Positions 8,444 through 17,287 of a stretch of DNA of 64,000 nt are shown piece by piece. Location: the NCBI RefSeq assembly GCF_030376605.1, contig NZ_JARRAE010000004.1, positions 124,001-188,000 on the forward strand. The letters are read 5' to 3'. The notes under the pieces are model-generated. The model ran no database searches and was not told the DNA's origin. It saw nothing but the letters and a program-made list of their open reading frames with translations. Each line of letters starts with the position of its first letter. Within the stretch, counting starts at the first letter, position 1. Source of the DNA: Pseudochrobactrum sp. sp1633. Its GTDB lineage: Bacteria; Pseudomonadota; Alphaproteobacteria; Rhizobiales; Rhizobiaceae. A program made the position numbers and the translations under genes.

Positions 8444-9589
8444 ATGCGGTTTTCAGTGGTAGCATCAGCTGCGGTTGCGGCTTTTGTCGGATTTGGCGGC
8501 ACTCTGGCGCTGATTATAGCGGCAGCAACAGCGCTTGGTGCAACGCAGGCCGAGACAGCAAGCTGGGTCACCGCCATATCACTGGCGCTCGCTATCTCAT
8601 CCGGCTATCTCAGCTGGCGCTACCGCATTCCGATTATCACCGCATGGTCAACACCGGGTCTGGCGCTGATCGGTGCCAGTATCGGCTTCACCATGCAGGA
8701 GGCTGTCGGCGCATTCATCGTCACCGCACTTGCCATCATCATCACCGGCCTGATCAAACCGGTGGCAAAATTTGTTGAGCGGATTCCGGCATCCATCGCC
8801 TCCGGTATGCTGGCCGGTGTTTTGTCAAGCTTTGTCATCAATGCCGCCAAAACTCTGTCACTTGACCCAATGCTGGTACTGCCGCTGATCGGCCTGTTTC
8901 TGATTATCCGGCTTTATAATCCAGCAATGGCTGTCATCAGCGTTCTGATCGGCGGCGTGATTTTTGCGCTATTGCTCGGTCGCGCCGATAATCTCCCGAC
9001 ACCGGAGCTTTCTACCCTGACGATGATTGTGCCGGAATTTTCTCTGTCTGCCATGATCGGGCTGGCTCTGCCGCTTTATCTGGTGACCATGGCATCCCAG
9101 AACCTGCCTGGTTTTGCTGTGCTACGTGCCGCCGGATATGAACCGCCGACGGCTGCTTGCCTGCAGGTAACCGGTCTTGTCTCGCTGATCTCAGCCCCGT
9201 TCGGGGCGCATACCAGCAATATGGCGGCGATTTCGGCGGCAATCTGCACCGGCCATGATACCCATCCCGATCCGAAACAGCGTTGGCTGACCGGTCCGTT
9301 CTATGCACTGTGCTATCTGATTTTTGCAATTTTCGGCGCATCACTGGTGGCGGTCTTTGCGGTGCTGCCACCGGCACTCATTATGCTGATTGCAGGTCTC
9401 GGCCTGATCGGCCCGTTCATCAACGCCTTGTCACTTGCTTTGAAAAACGAGCATGAACGCTTTGCCGCAATTATCACTTTTGCCGTCACCGCTTCCGGCA
9501 TCACGATTTTAGGCATCGGCTCAGCATTCTGGGCACTGATTGCCGGTTTAATCGTCGCGGGATCGGAATATCTTTCAAAGTATCGCTGA
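8444..9589 (+). CDS. BenE-family (benzoate/H+ symporter-like) membrane transporter
   Basis: This is a 381-residue integral membrane protein with about 11-12 hydrophobic segments. It contains the family hallmarks 'RIPIITAWSTPGLALIG' (about residues 62-78) and 'GAHTSNMAAISAAICTG' (about 263-279). These belong to the BenE benzoate-membrane-transport family, which shares the inverted-repeat fold of nucleobase/ascorbate transporters. A GGGAGGGG Shine-Dalgarno precedes the ATG. No aromatic-degradation genes lie nearby, so benzoate as substrate is not supported by context. It may be co-transcribed with the upstream hydrolase (33-base gap) and ends at its own terminator. Confidence 0.9.
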   Translation: MRFSVVASAAVAAFVGFGGTLALIIAAATALGATQAETASWVTAISLALAISSGYLSWRYRIPIITAWSTPGLALIGASIGFTMQEAVGAFIVTALAIIITGLIKPVAKFVERIPASIASGMLAGVLSSFVINAAKTLSLDPMLVLPLIGLFLIIRLYNPAMAVISVLIGGVIFALLLGRADNLPTPELSTLTMIVPEFSLSAMIGLALPLYLVTMASQNLPGFAVLRAAGYEPPTAACLQVTGLVSLISAPFGAHTSNMAAISAAICTGHDTHPDPKQRWLTGPFYALCYLIFAIFGASLVAVFAVLPPALIMLIAGLGLIGPFINALSLALKNEHERFAAIITFAVTASGITILGIGSAFWALIAGLIVAGSEYLSKYR

Positions 9590-9652
9590 GAATTTAAAGC
9601 TTTGAAAAAGTTTAAAAATCAGTTCTGAAACGCTGGTAAAACCGATCTGCCG

Positions 9653-9685
9653 ACCCCGCGAGAACACCGATTTTGCGGGGTTTTT
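9653..9685 (+). terminator. Terminator after the BenE-like gene
   Basis: ACCCCGC (9653-9659) pairs with GCGGGGT (9675-9681), followed by TTTTT. The loop is 15 bases. Confidence 0.7.
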
Positions 9686-9769
9686 CTTGAATTCCGGCTC
9701 CGTACACACCACGTATTTTAGCAATTGATGATTACTTCAGATCATCAAGCTGATTTACGGAGCCATCTC

Positions 9770-10201
9770 ATGAACACATCCGCATTGATCCGTCCAGCCT
9801 GGACACCGGCAACAATTGCACTGATGGTCTTAGGCTTTATCTTTTTCTGGCCGCTTGGTCTTGCCATGCTGGCTTATATCATCTGGGGCGACCGTCTGCC
9901 CGGCGTAAAACGTGACCTCAATCAGGCGACTGATGATTTTGTCGGTAAATGCCGCCGCAAAGGTCAGGATTTCTCCCGCTTCACCGGCGGCATGCAATCA
10001 TCCGGCAACAGCGCCTTTGATGACTGGCGTGATGAAGAGTTGAAGCGCCTTGATGAAGAACGCCGCAAACTCGATGAAGCCCGCTCGGAATTTGAAGCTC
10101 ATGTGCGTGAGCTGCGCCGTGCCCGCGACCGTGAAGAATTTGAGCGTTTCATGGCTGAGCGCCGTAAGAGCAGCACAAAAGATGATGTAATTGAGTTGTA
10201 A
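9770..10201 (+). CDS. DUF2852 family membrane-anchored protein
   Basis: This 143-residue protein belongs to the alphaproteobacterial DUF2852 family, whose function is unknown. Residues about 10-40 form a hydrophobic hairpin ('TIALMVLGFIFFWPLGLAML' followed by 'AYIIWGDR'). The rest is strongly charged and helical, and 'WRDEELKRLDEERRKLDEA' around residues 85-105 is a probable coiled coil that continues to a basic C-terminus. It therefore looks like an inner-membrane protein with a cytoplasmic coiled-coil tail. The ATG at 9770 has an ACGGAG upstream; an ATG at 9725 would add 15 residues before the hydrophobic segment. It appears to be monocistronic, with terminators on both sides. Confidence 0.85.
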   Translation: MNTSALIRPAWTPATIALMVLGFIFFWPLGLAMLAYIIWGDRLPGVKRDLNQATDDFVGKCRRKGQDFSRFTGGMQSSGNSAFDDWRDEELKRLDEERRKLDEARSEFEAHVRELRRARDREEFERFMAERRKSSTKDDVIEL

Positions 10202-10230
10202 CCAGCGCACATACTTACACACCGTCTCAG

Positions 10231-10257
10231 AGGCGCATCGGCAGATGCGCCTTTCTT
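10231..10257 (+). terminator. Terminator after the DUF2852 gene
   Basis: AGGCGCATC (10231-10239) and GATGCGCCT (10244-10252) form a perfect 9-bp stem, followed by TTCTT. Confidence 0.75.
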
Positions 10258-10291
10258 ATCGTTCCAAGAGCGAATCACCTATAGTCTCCGC

Positions 10292-11089
10292 ATGATCCTG
10301 TCCTTGTTCCGCAAACCTCCGTTAAAAAAAACAGCAAAAAAACAGTCTGCTCCGAAAGCACTGCGTGCCGAGCGGACTTATCCTGTTGCGGGACGTACAC
10401 TGCCACTGAATATCTGGGAAAATCCGCGTGCCAAAAGGCTGACCCTGCGCATTGAAACCGGCGGTAAAGCTATCCGTGTTACCGTTCCGCCGCGTCTGCC
10501 AGAGCGCGAGCTTGATCTGTTTATCGCCCGCCATCATGGCTGGATTGAAGCGCAAATTTCCAAAGTACCGGTCACTGAGCCTTTTATGGATGGCAGTGCC
10601 ATCAATATTCGCGGCATTGCGCACCGGATTGTGCATGAACCGGCAAAGCGCGGCACCACAAGGCAGGATTACGATGAAAACGGTCAGGCCATACTGATTG
10701 TGCATGGCGATGCCCAGCATATGGGACGACGCATTGCCGACTATCTCAAAAAACTGGCCAAGCTTGATATTAACGGGCTGGTGCTGGTGCATACAGGGCG
10801 CATCGGTAAACCGGCAACTTCCGTGCGCTTTAAAGACACAACCAGTCGCTGGGGCTCCTGCACTTCGAAGGGAGATCTGGCATTTTCATGGCGTATTATG
10901 ATGGCACCGGCAGAGGTGATCAATTATCTGGTCGCTCATGAGGTTGCCCATCTGATCGAAATGAATCACGGGCCGGATTTTTGGGCGCTCTGCACCAGAC
11001 TCTGCCCTGATACACCGACATCGCGGGCATGGCTCAAACGGCATGGCAGTGCACTCCATGCGGTTTCCTTTGCCTCAGTGACGGATTAA
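10292..11089 (+). CDS. YgjP/WLM-like zinc metallopeptidase (M48/DUF45 family)
   Basis: This 265-residue soluble protein carries the zinc motif 'HEVAHLIEMNHGPDFW' near residues 213-228 (HExxH with a downstream His). Just before it is 'RWGSCTSKGDLAFSWRIMM', the signature of the YgjP-like DUF45 family. The N-terminal 25 residues are Lys/Arg-rich and may be flexible. Some members of this family are annotated as UTP pyrophosphatases or M48 peptidases; the physiological substrate is not established. It is preceded by a terminator and followed by the trp genes after 67 bases. This position upstream of trpF does not suggest a tryptophan role. Confidence 0.88.
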   Translation: MILSLFRKPPLKKTAKKQSAPKALRAERTYPVAGRTLPLNIWENPRAKRLTLRIETGGKAIRVTVPPRLPERELDLFIARHHGWIEAQISKVPVTEPFMDGSAINIRGIAHRIVHEPAKRGTTRQDYDENGQAILIVHGDAQHMGRRIADYLKKLAKLDINGLVLVHTGRIGKPATSVRFKDTTSRWGSCTSKGDLAFSWRIMMAPAEVINYLVAHEVAHLIEMNHGPDFWALCTRLCPDTPTSRAWLKRHGSALHAVSFASVTD

Positions 11090-11156
11090 GCTGTCCCTCT
11101 GAGTTTTTACGCGCTAAACTCTATTTTTATTCAATAAACAGTCTGAAATTAAGCAA

Positions 11157-11819
11157 ATGTCCTCCTCCGCTATTGAAGTTAAAATCTGCGGCCTGAAAAC
11201 GCCGGAAGCCGTGGAAACCGTTCTGAAAAACGGTGCCAGCCATATCGGTTTCATCTTTTTCCCGAAAAGCCCGCGTCATCTCGAGCCTGCACAAGCAGCA
11301 GAGCTGGCCGCTGCGGCTCGTGGAAAAGCCAAAATCGTCGCTGTGACTGTGAATGCGGATGATGCGCAACTGGACGAAATTGTCACTGTGCTGAAACCGG
11401 ACATTCTGCAATTGCATGGTAATGAAACGCCGGAACGGGTGGCTCAGGTGAAGCAGCGCTACGGCCTGCCGGTGATGAAAGCCTTTTCTATTCGCGAAAA
11501 CAGCGATTTTGATGTGGTCGCGCCCTATCAGGGTATTGCAGACCGTTTTCTGTTTGACGCGAAGGCGCCAAAGGGTTCAGAACTACCGGGCGGCAATGGT
11601 ATCTCTTTTGACTGGAACCTTCTGAAAGCACGGCAGGATCTGGGCAATTACATGCTTTCAGGCGGTCTGAACGCAGAAAATATTAATGTGGCTCTTGCCA
11701 AAACAGGCAGCTTTGCTATCGACATTTCATCAGGTGTTGAAAGCGAGCCGGGCAAAAAAGACGTGCATCTGATTGATGCGTTTTTTGCAGCCGTGCGTGA
11801 AGCAAGCAATACGAAATAA
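11157..11819 (+). CDS. trpF: Phosphoribosylanthranilate isomerase
   Basis: This enzyme catalyses the Amadori rearrangement of phosphoribosylanthranilate to CdRP in tryptophan synthesis. The 220-residue TIM barrel has the catalytic Cys in '[11 protein letters not shown]' at the end of strand 1, '[12 protein letters not shown]' in strand 2, and the phosphate-binding loops '[10 protein letters not shown]' and '[16 protein letters not shown]' (with the Asp acid) near the C-terminus. It starts the trpF-trpB-trpA series, with the trpB ATG 49 bases after its stop. The anthranilate synthase, trpC and trpD genes are not in the window, as is usual for split trp genes in this order. Confidence 0.97.
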   Translation: MSSSAIEVKICGLKTPEAVETVLKNGASHIGFIFFPKSPRHLEPAQAAELAAAARGKAKIVAVTVNADDAQLDEIVTVLKPDILQLHGNETPERVAQVKQRYGLPVMKAFSIRENSDFDVVAPYQGIADRFLFDAKAPKGSELPGGNGISFDWNLLKARQDLGNYMLSGGLNAENINVALAKTGSFAIDISSGVESEPGKKDVHLIDAFFAAVREASNTK

Positions 11820-11868
11820 GACTGCCTTATCAGGCATCCATTTGAATCAAAGATCGGAAGCATATCTC

Positions 11869-13113
11869 ATGTCGAGCGAGCTCAATTCTTTCAAAACCGG
11901 GCCGAATGAAGACGGCATGTTTGGTATTTACGGCGGGCGTTTCGTTGCAGAAACCCTGATGCCGCTGATCCTTGATCTACAGGCAGCCTATGATGCAGCC
12001 AAAGAAGACCCGGAATTCAAAGCCGAATTGCAAGCGCTCTCCACCCACTATGCCGGCCGCCCTTCCAAGCTCTATTATGCTGAAGGTCTGACCCGCTATG
12101 TGCGTGAACAGGCGCAGGCCAAGGGCGGCAAAGGCGGCGCGAAGATTTATTTCAAACGCGAAGACCTGAACCATACTGGCAGCCATAAAATCAATAACTG
12201 TCTCGGCCAGATTCTGCTTGCCAAGCGCATGGGCAAAACCCGCATCATCGCGGAAACCGGTGCCGGTCAGCACGGTGTTGCTTCGGCAACCGTTGCTGCG
12301 CGCTTCGGCCTGCCATGCGTGGTCTATATGGGCGCAACAGACGTTGAACGCCAGAAGCCGAATGTGTTCCGCATGAAACTGCTCGGCGCGAAAGTCAATG
12401 CTGTGACCGCCGGTAACGGCACGCTGAAAGACGCGATGAATGAAGCCCTGCGTGACTGGGTCACCAATGTGGAAGACACTTATTACCTGATCGGCACGGC
12501 TGCCGGCCCGCATCCTTATCCGGAAATGGTGCGTGACTTTCAGTCTGTGATCGGCACAGAAGCCCGTGAACAGATTTTGGAGCGTGAAGGTCGTCTGCCG
12601 GATGCCATTGTGGCTGCTGTCGGCGGCGGTTCAAATGCGATCGGCCTGTTCCACCCGTTCCTTGATGACACATCGGTTAAAATCTACGGTGTTGAAGCCG
12701 GTGGCCTTGGTCTGGATGGTGATAAGCATTGCGCTTCCATGACCGCAGGCAATCCGGGTGTGTTGCATGGCAACCGCACTTACTTGCTGCAAAATGAAGA
12801 TGGCCAGATTCTTGAAGGCCACTCGGTTTCTGCCGGTCTCGATTATCCGGGTGTGGGTCCTGAACATTCATGGCTGAAAGATACCGGCCGCGTGAATTAC
12901 GTGCCGATTATGGATGATGAAGCGCTCGAAGCTTTCCAGATCACCACCCGCACGGAAGGCATTATTCCGGCACTGGAATCCTCCCATGCGATTGCACAGG
13001 CTCTGAAGCTGGCACCGGAAATGGATCAGGATCAGATCATGATCGTCAATCTCTCCGGCCGCGGCGATAAAGACGTGCACACAGTCGGCGAAATTCTCGG
13101 AATGGAAATGTAA
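11869..13113 (+). CDS. trpB: Tryptophan synthase beta chain
   Basis: This PLP enzyme joins indole and serine to make tryptophan. The protein has 414 residues. The PLP lysine is in '[10 protein letters not shown]' (about residue 107), the phosphate-binding loop is 'GGGSNAIG', and the catalytic Glu region 'AETGAGQHG' is present. I place the start at the ATG at 11869, with GGAAG upstream and the family N-terminus '[15 protein letters not shown]'. The longer frame from 11773 overlaps trpF and adds 32 residues with no family resemblance. The stop codon is 2 bases before the trpA start, so translation is coupled. Confidence 0.98.
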   Translation: MSSELNSFKTGPNEDGMFGIYGGRFVAETLMPLILDLQAAYDAAKEDPEFKAELQALSTHYAGRPSKLYYAEGLTRYVREQAQAKGGKGGAKIYFKREDLNHTGSHKINNCLGQILLAKRMGKTRIIAETGAGQHGVASATVAARFGLPCVVYMGATDVERQKPNVFRMKLLGAKVNAVTAGNGTLKDAMNEALRDWVTNVEDTYYLIGTAAGPHPYPEMVRDFQSVIGTEAREQILEREGRLPDAIVAAVGGGSNAIGLFHPFLDDTSVKIYGVEAGGLGLDGDKHCASMTAGNPGVLHGNRTYLLQNEDGQILEGHSVSAGLDYPGVGPEHSWLKDTGRVNYVPIMDDEALEAFQITTRTEGIIPALESSHAIAQALKLAPEMDQDQIMIVNLSGRGDKDVHTVGEILGMEM

Positions 13114-13115
13114 TC

Positions 13116-13955
13116 ATGACAAAACGTATGGATGAGAAATTCGCGGCACTTCGCGCTGAAGGTCGCCCTGCGCTGGTCACTTATTTCATGGGCGGTGATC
13201 CTGATTACGCAACGTCTGTTGAAATCATGAAAGCGCTGCCGAAAGCCGGTGCTGATGTGATTGAAATCGGCATGGCGTTTTCCGATCCGATGGCTGACGG
13301 CCCTGCCATTCAGGCGGCAGCCCTGCGTGCGCTGCATGCAGGACAGACTTTGCCGAAAGCATTGCAGATGGTGCGCGATTTCCGCGTGAGCGATAACACA
13401 ACACCGATTGTACTGATGGGGTATTACAACCCGATCTATATTTACGGTGTTGACCGCTTCATCAAAGATGCACTGGAAGCCGGTATTGATGGCCTGATCG
13501 TTGTCGATCTGCCGCCGGAAATGGACGAAGAACTTTGCATTCCGGCCATTAAAGCCGGCATCAATTTCATTCGTCTGGCCACCCCGACCACGGACGAAAA
13601 ACGTCTGCCGAAAGTGCTCGAAAACACTTCCGGTTTTGTCTATTACGTGTCGATGAACGGTATTACCGGTTCGGCACTGGCAGATACAGCACAGGTCAGC
13701 GAAGCCGTTACGCGCATCAAGAGCCATACAGACTTGCCGGTTTGCGTTGGCTTTGGCGTTCGTTCAGGCGAGCAGGCCAAAGCGATCGGCGCGTCGGCTG
13801 ACGGTGTGGTTGTCGGTTCCGCAATTGTGGCTGCCATTGCCGCTACATTGGATGCCAACGACAAGATCCAAGGTGATCCTGTAGCTGCAGCAACGGCTGT
13901 CGTCGGTGAGCTTGCATCCGGTGTTCGCAGCGCCCGCCTTGCTCCTGTCCAATAA
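13116..13955 (+). CDS. trpA: Tryptophan synthase alpha chain
   Basis: This enzyme splits indole-3-glycerol phosphate to indole and G3P, and passes indole through a tunnel to TrpB. It is a 279-residue TIM barrel. The catalytic Glu lies in '[18 protein letters not shown]' and the catalytic Asp in the same loop. '[11 protein letters not shown]' (loop 2/3 of the interface) and '[14 protein letters not shown]' plus 'GVVVGSAIV' (phosphate site) are all present. It is the last trp gene of the series; accD follows after a 220-base gap that contains a RIME-like repeat. Confidence 0.98.
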   Translation: MTKRMDEKFAALRAEGRPALVTYFMGGDPDYATSVEIMKALPKAGADVIEIGMAFSDPMADGPAIQAAALRALHAGQTLPKALQMVRDFRVSDNTTPIVLMGYYNPIYIYGVDRFIKDALEAGIDGLIVVDLPPEMDEELCIPAIKAGINFIRLATPTTDEKRLPKVLENTSGFVYYVSMNGITGSALADTAQVSEAVTRIKSHTDLPVCVGFGVRSGEQAKAIGASADGVVVGSAIVAAIAATLDANDKIQGDPVAAATAVVGELASGVRSARLAPVQ

Positions 13956-14053
13956 GCAGCGTAAAATAGATAATTAGCAGAGTGCCGCAAATTTGCGGCT
14001 TTCTTTGTGTTTTATGCGATTTATGTTTAAAGACACAAAGACGTCTAAGATTA

Positions 14054-14155
14054 AGAGCATTTCCAGCAAAAGTGGGAACCGGTTTTGCGTCAGGAAATGC
14101 GTACAAACAAAGAGATAGAGCATTTCCTTTGATTTCATCAAAACCGAAATGCTCT
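14054..14155. repeat. RIME-like intergenic palindromic repeat, copy 1
   Basis: The element is bounded by AGAGCATTTCC and its near-complement AAATGCTCT. It contains 'GCAAAAGTGGGAACCGG', an inverted return (GGTTTTGCGTCAGGAAATGC), then AAAGAGATAGAGCATTTCC. The same modules recur at 15218, 17167, 43014, 50203 and 51841. It fills most of the trpA-accD gap. Similar palindromes with the core 'AAAAGTGTGAAGCGG' are known from Rhizobiales intergenic mosaic elements. Confidence 0.8.
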
Positions 14156-14175
14156 AAGAACAACGGAAAGCCCAT

Positions 14176-15081
14176 ATGAACTGGATTACGAATTATGTCC
14201 GCCCGAAGCTCAACTCCATGCTGGGGCGTCGGGATATGCCGGAGAATCTCTGGATCAAGGACCCGTCAACCGGTGAAATGGTGTTTCACAAAGATCTGGA
14301 AAGCAATCAGTGGGTAATCCCTGCTTCCGGTCATCATATGCGCATTCCGGCTAAAGACCGTCTGCGTTTCTTCTTTGATGAAGGCAAATATGAGACTCTG
14401 GAAAGCCCGAAAGTTGCGACCGATCCGCTGAAATTCCGCGACGAAAAGAAATATATTGATCGTCTGAAAGACTATCGTAACCGCACGCAGCAGGATGATT
14501 GTATCATCAATGCGCTGGGTACGATTGAAGGTCTGCCGATCGTTGCCACCGTTCAGGACTTCGCTTTCATGGGCGGCTCGCTCGGTATGGCTGCCGGTGA
14601 CGCAATCATCAAAGCAGCAGAAACTGCGATTGCGAAGAAACGCCCGCTGGTTCTGTTCACCGCTTCCGGTGGTGCGCGTATGCAGGAAGGTATCCTCTCG
14701 CTAATGCAGATGCCACGCACCACTGTTGCTGTGGAAATGCTCAAAGAAGCAGGCCTGCCTTACATCGTAGTACTGACCAACCCGACGTTCGGTGGTGTAA
14801 CCGCTTCTTATGCCATGCTCGGCGACATCCATATTGCTGAGCCGGGCACCATGATCGGTTTTGCCGGTGCGCGCGTGATTGAACAGACCATTCGTGAAAA
14901 GCTGCCGGAAGGCTTCCAGAGTGCGGAATATCTGCTGGATCACGGTATGATTGATATGGTGGTTTCCCGTCTGGAGATGAAAGAAACCGTTGCCCGTATC
15001 CTGAAAATCATGATGAAGCAGCCTGCACCGAAAGCCAAAGCTCCGGTTGCTGAAAAAGCTGTTCCTGCTGCTTCTGCCTGA
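14176..15081 (+). CDS. accD: Acetyl-CoA carboxylase carboxyltransferase subunit beta, zinc-finger cysteines absent
   Basis: AccD, with AccA, transfers the carboxyl group from carboxybiotin to acetyl-CoA, the committed step of fatty-acid synthesis. It has 301 residues. The crotonase-fold core is intact, including '[13 protein letters not shown]', '[19 protein letters not shown]' and '[19 protein letters not shown]'. The N-terminal zinc ribbon that binds nucleic acid in E. coli AccD has none of its four cysteines: the aligned positions 29, 32, 48 and 51 are Asp, Thr, Ile and Ser. The flanking '[12 protein letters not shown]' and '[12 protein letters not shown]' still align. It is followed by folC, the conserved rhizobial pair, with a RIME-like repeat between. 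Confidence 0.97.
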   Translation: MNWITNYVRPKLNSMLGRRDMPENLWIKDPSTGEMVFHKDLESNQWVIPASGHHMRIPAKDRLRFFFDEGKYETLESPKVATDPLKFRDEKKYIDRLKDYRNRTQQDDCIINALGTIEGLPIVATVQDFAFMGGSLGMAAGDAIIKAAETAIAKKRPLVLFTASGGARMQEGILSLMQMPRTTVAVEMLKEAGLPYIVVLTNPTFGGVTASYAMLGDIHIAEPGTMIGFAGARVIEQTIREKLPEGFQSAEYLLDHGMIDMVVSRLEMKETVARILKIMMKQPAPKAKAPVAEKAVPAASA

Positions 15082-15217
15082 TAGAATTTTATCCTGACCG
15101 GCGAAGATTTTTTGCCGGTTGAAGTACTTTTCGCGTCGCTAAACTAGCGGCGCGTTTTCTTTTAGAAGTACCCTGTTGCAAAACAGGCCGCAAACTGGTC
15201 AGTTCATCTGCGATTAT

Positions 15218-15337
15218 CAAAGCGTATCCCGAAAAGTGTGAAGCGCCTTCGCAGGGAAATCAGTTCACTGGACTGATTTCTTTTCCTGCTTCGATTGGAA
15301 TAAGATACGCTTAAAACAAAAAGATAGAGCATTTCCG
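15218..15337. repeat. RIME-like intergenic palindromic repeat, copy 2 (long variant)
   Basis: The outer arms are AGCGTATCCCGAAAAGTGTG and AAGATACGCTT, followed by AAAACAAAAAGATAGAGCATTTCC. Between them, at about 15249-15292, is an extra palindromic module (CGCAGGGAAATCAGTTCAC ... GACTGATTTCTTTTCCTGC) that is shared only with copy 3. It ends 8 bases before the folC start, so it may overlap the folC translation region. Confidence 0.8.
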
Positions 15338-15345
15338 GATCTGCC

Positions 15346-16683
15346 ATGACAAAAAACCTCACCGCCGCGCACCGTATTGAACGCCTTCTGGAAAAACACC
15401 CGAAGGGTTTTGACCTGTCGCTTGAGCGCATCAGCCGTCTGCTGGAAGCGCTGGGCAATCCGCAAGATAAGCTGCCGCCGATCATCCATATTGCCGGTAC
15501 CAATGGCAAGGGCTCGGCTACCGCTTTCGCCCGTGCGCTGCTGGAGGCGGAAGGGCTGGCCGTGCATGTGCATACATCCCCGCATCTGGTGAACTGGCAT
15601 GAGCGCTACCGTCTGGGGCGTAAAGGCGAAACCGGTCAGCTGGTTGATGATGCAACGCTGTCCGATGCCGTTGCACGGGTAACGGAAGCCAATGGTGAGC
15701 ATATGATCACCGTATTCGAGCTTCTGACCGCCGTGACCTTTGTTCTCTTTGCCGAGCACCCAGCCGATGCCGTTATTCTCGAAGTTGGCCTTGGCGGGCG
15801 TTTTGATGCCACCAATGTCATCACCAAACCGGCCGTGTCGCTGATTATGCCGGTATCGCTCGATCACCAGTCCTATCTCGGTGATAAGGTCGAAATCATT
15901 GCCGCTGAAAAAGCCGGTATTATCAAGCGCGGTTGTCCGGTGGTGATCGGCTTCCAGAGCAGCGATGATGCCCGTCAGGTGATGATTGATATTGCAGACC
16001 GTCTGCGCTGCCCGTTGAGCGTTTTCGGGCAGGACTTCCTCGCCTATCAGGAACATGGCCGCATGGTCTATCAGGATGAGAGCGGGTTGATTGATCTGCC
16101 TCTGCCGCGTCTGTTAGGTCGTCACCAGATTGCCAATGCCGCAGCAGCGATCAAAGCCGTACGCGAAGCCGGGTTTAGTTTAAGCGATCAGGCGGTTGAA
16201 AAAGCCATGACATCCGTGACATGGCCCGCGCGAATGCAGCGCCTGACACAGGGCGATCTGATGCGTTTTGCTCCTGAAAAAGCTGAGCTTTGGCTTGATG
16301 GCGGGCACAATCCGGGTGCAGGCGTGGTCATTGCCGAAGCTCTGGCTGAACTTGAAGAGCGCGATCCGCGCCCGCTCTATCTGATTACCGGTATGATCAA
16401 CACCAAAGATCCGGTCGGTTATTTTGAAGCTTTCAGTGGTATGGCAAGACAGGTCTATACGGTGGCGATCAGCTCCAGTGATGCCGGTATCGACCATGAA
16501 ACGCTGGCTGATGCAGCACGCAGAGCGGGGCTGGAAGCCCTGCCGGTTGCAAGCGTAGCTGAGGGACTAAAAGCCATTAAAGAACAGGTCAAAGATGATG
16601 TGATTGCACCACGTATTCTGATTGGCGGCTCGCTTTATCTGGCAGGCGATGTGCTGGCGGCCAATAAAACCCCGCCACAATAA
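15346..16683 (+). CDS. folC: Bifunctional folylpolyglutamate synthase / dihydrofolate synthase
   Basis: This enzyme adds glutamate to dihydropteroate and then to folates. The protein has 445 residues and is a Mur-ligase-like ATPase. The P-loop is 'IAGTNGKGSATAFARALL' (about residues 49-66). It also has 'VHTSPHLVNWHERYRL', then 'VILEVGLGGRFDATNV', 'PVSLDHQSYLGD' and 'LWLDGGHNPGAG'. The ATG at 15346 gives the normal family N-terminus. There is no strong Shine-Dalgarno because the repeat element abuts the start. It ends at a strong terminator shared with trxA. Confidence 0.96.
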   Translation: MTKNLTAAHRIERLLEKHPKGFDLSLERISRLLEALGNPQDKLPPIIHIAGTNGKGSATAFARALLEAEGLAVHVHTSPHLVNWHERYRLGRKGETGQLVDDATLSDAVARVTEANGEHMITVFELLTAVTFVLFAEHPADAVILEVGLGGRFDATNVITKPAVSLIMPVSLDHQSYLGDKVEIIAAEKAGIIKRGCPVVIGFQSSDDARQVMIDIADRLRCPLSVFGQDFLAYQEHGRMVYQDESGLIDLPLPRLLGRHQIANAAAAIKAVREAGFSLSDQAVEKAMTSVTWPARMQRLTQGDLMRFAPEKAELWLDGGHNPGAGVVIAEALAELEERDPRPLYLITGMINTKDPVGYFEAFSGMARQVYTVAISSSDAGIDHETLADAARRAGLEALPVASVAEGLKAIKEQVKDDVIAPRILIGGSLYLAGDVLAANKTPPQ

Positions 16684-16700
16684 GCTGTATAAAAGAAATG

Positions 16701-16737
16701 AAAAAAGCCCCGCATGAAATTCATGCGGGGCTTTTTG
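16701..16737. terminator. Bidirectional terminator between folC and trxA
   Basis: AAAAAAGCCCCGCATGA and TCATGCGGGGCTTTTT form a long near-perfect stem with U-tracts for both directions, between the convergent folC (+) and trxA (-). Confidence 0.9.
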
Positions 16738-16752
16738 ATAATACCTATCTGA

Positions 16753-17073
16753 TTAAGCCGAAGCTTTGATCCAATCAGCCAGACGACTCTTTGGTGCGGC
16801 ACCAACCATATTGGCTGCGATTTCACCATTTTTGAACATCAGCAATGTCGGGATGGAGCGCACGCCATATTGCGCAGCCAGTTCCGGATTTTCATCAATA
16901 TTCACCTTGGCGATCTTCACCTGACCGGACATTTCTGCTGAAATTTCTTCCAGAGCCGGTGCAATCATTTTGCAAGGTCCGCACCATTCCGCCCAAAAAT
17001 CAACCACAACCGGTTCTGAAGCTTTCAGCACATCGGATTCGAAATTGCTATTGTCAATTTTAACGGTCGCCAT
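16753..17073 (-). CDS. trxA: Thioredoxin
   Basis: This is a 106-residue cytoplasmic thioredoxin with the active site '[13 protein letters not shown]' (about residues 28-40), the cis-Pro loop '[13 protein letters not shown]', and '[16 protein letters not shown]'. It reduces protein disulfides using thioredoxin reductase. I chose the ATG at 17073 with GAGGAAAG upstream, giving [11 protein letters not shown]; the frame upstream to 17103 adds 10 residues with no support. It sits downstream of addAB on the same strand, a conserved rhizobial arrangement, but a 214-base gap with a repeat element suggests its own promoter. Confidence 0.97.
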   Translation of the reverse strand: MATVKIDNSNFESDVLKASEPVVVDFWAEWCGPCKMIAPALEEISAEMSGQVKIAKVNIDENPELAAQYGVRSIPTLLMFKNGEIAANMVGAAPKSRLADWIKASA

Positions 17074-17166
17074 AGGCTTTCCTCTTTCGCTGTTACAGGC
17101 CAAAACCTGCTATGAAATTCATTATTAGCTGATATGTGGTGTCATTGTGATGAAAGGTCAATATAA

Positions 17167-17258
17167 AGTAGTTTCAGGAAAAGTGGGAACCGCCTCCGCA
17201 GGGAAAACAGTCCACAGGACTATTTTCTTTTTCCCGCTTCGATCCGTCCGAAACTACG
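17167..17258. repeat. RIME-like intergenic palindromic repeat, copy 3 (long variant)
   Basis: The outer arms are AGTAGTTTC (from 17167) and its complement GAAACTAC (to 17258). The inner 'GGAAAAGTGGGAACCGCCTC' is followed by a palindromic module (GCAGGGAAAACAGTCCACA ... GACTATTTTCTTTTTCCCGC) closely matching the extra module of copy 2. It lies between addA and trxA. Confidence 0.75.
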
Positions 17259-17287
17259 ATAATAAATGAGTTTTCGAAGCGGCCTGT

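Noticed and set aside
13032-13727. 231-codon minus-strand frame across trpB/trpA
   Set aside because: It is antisense to conserved trpB and trpA; no ribosome site or family resemblance.
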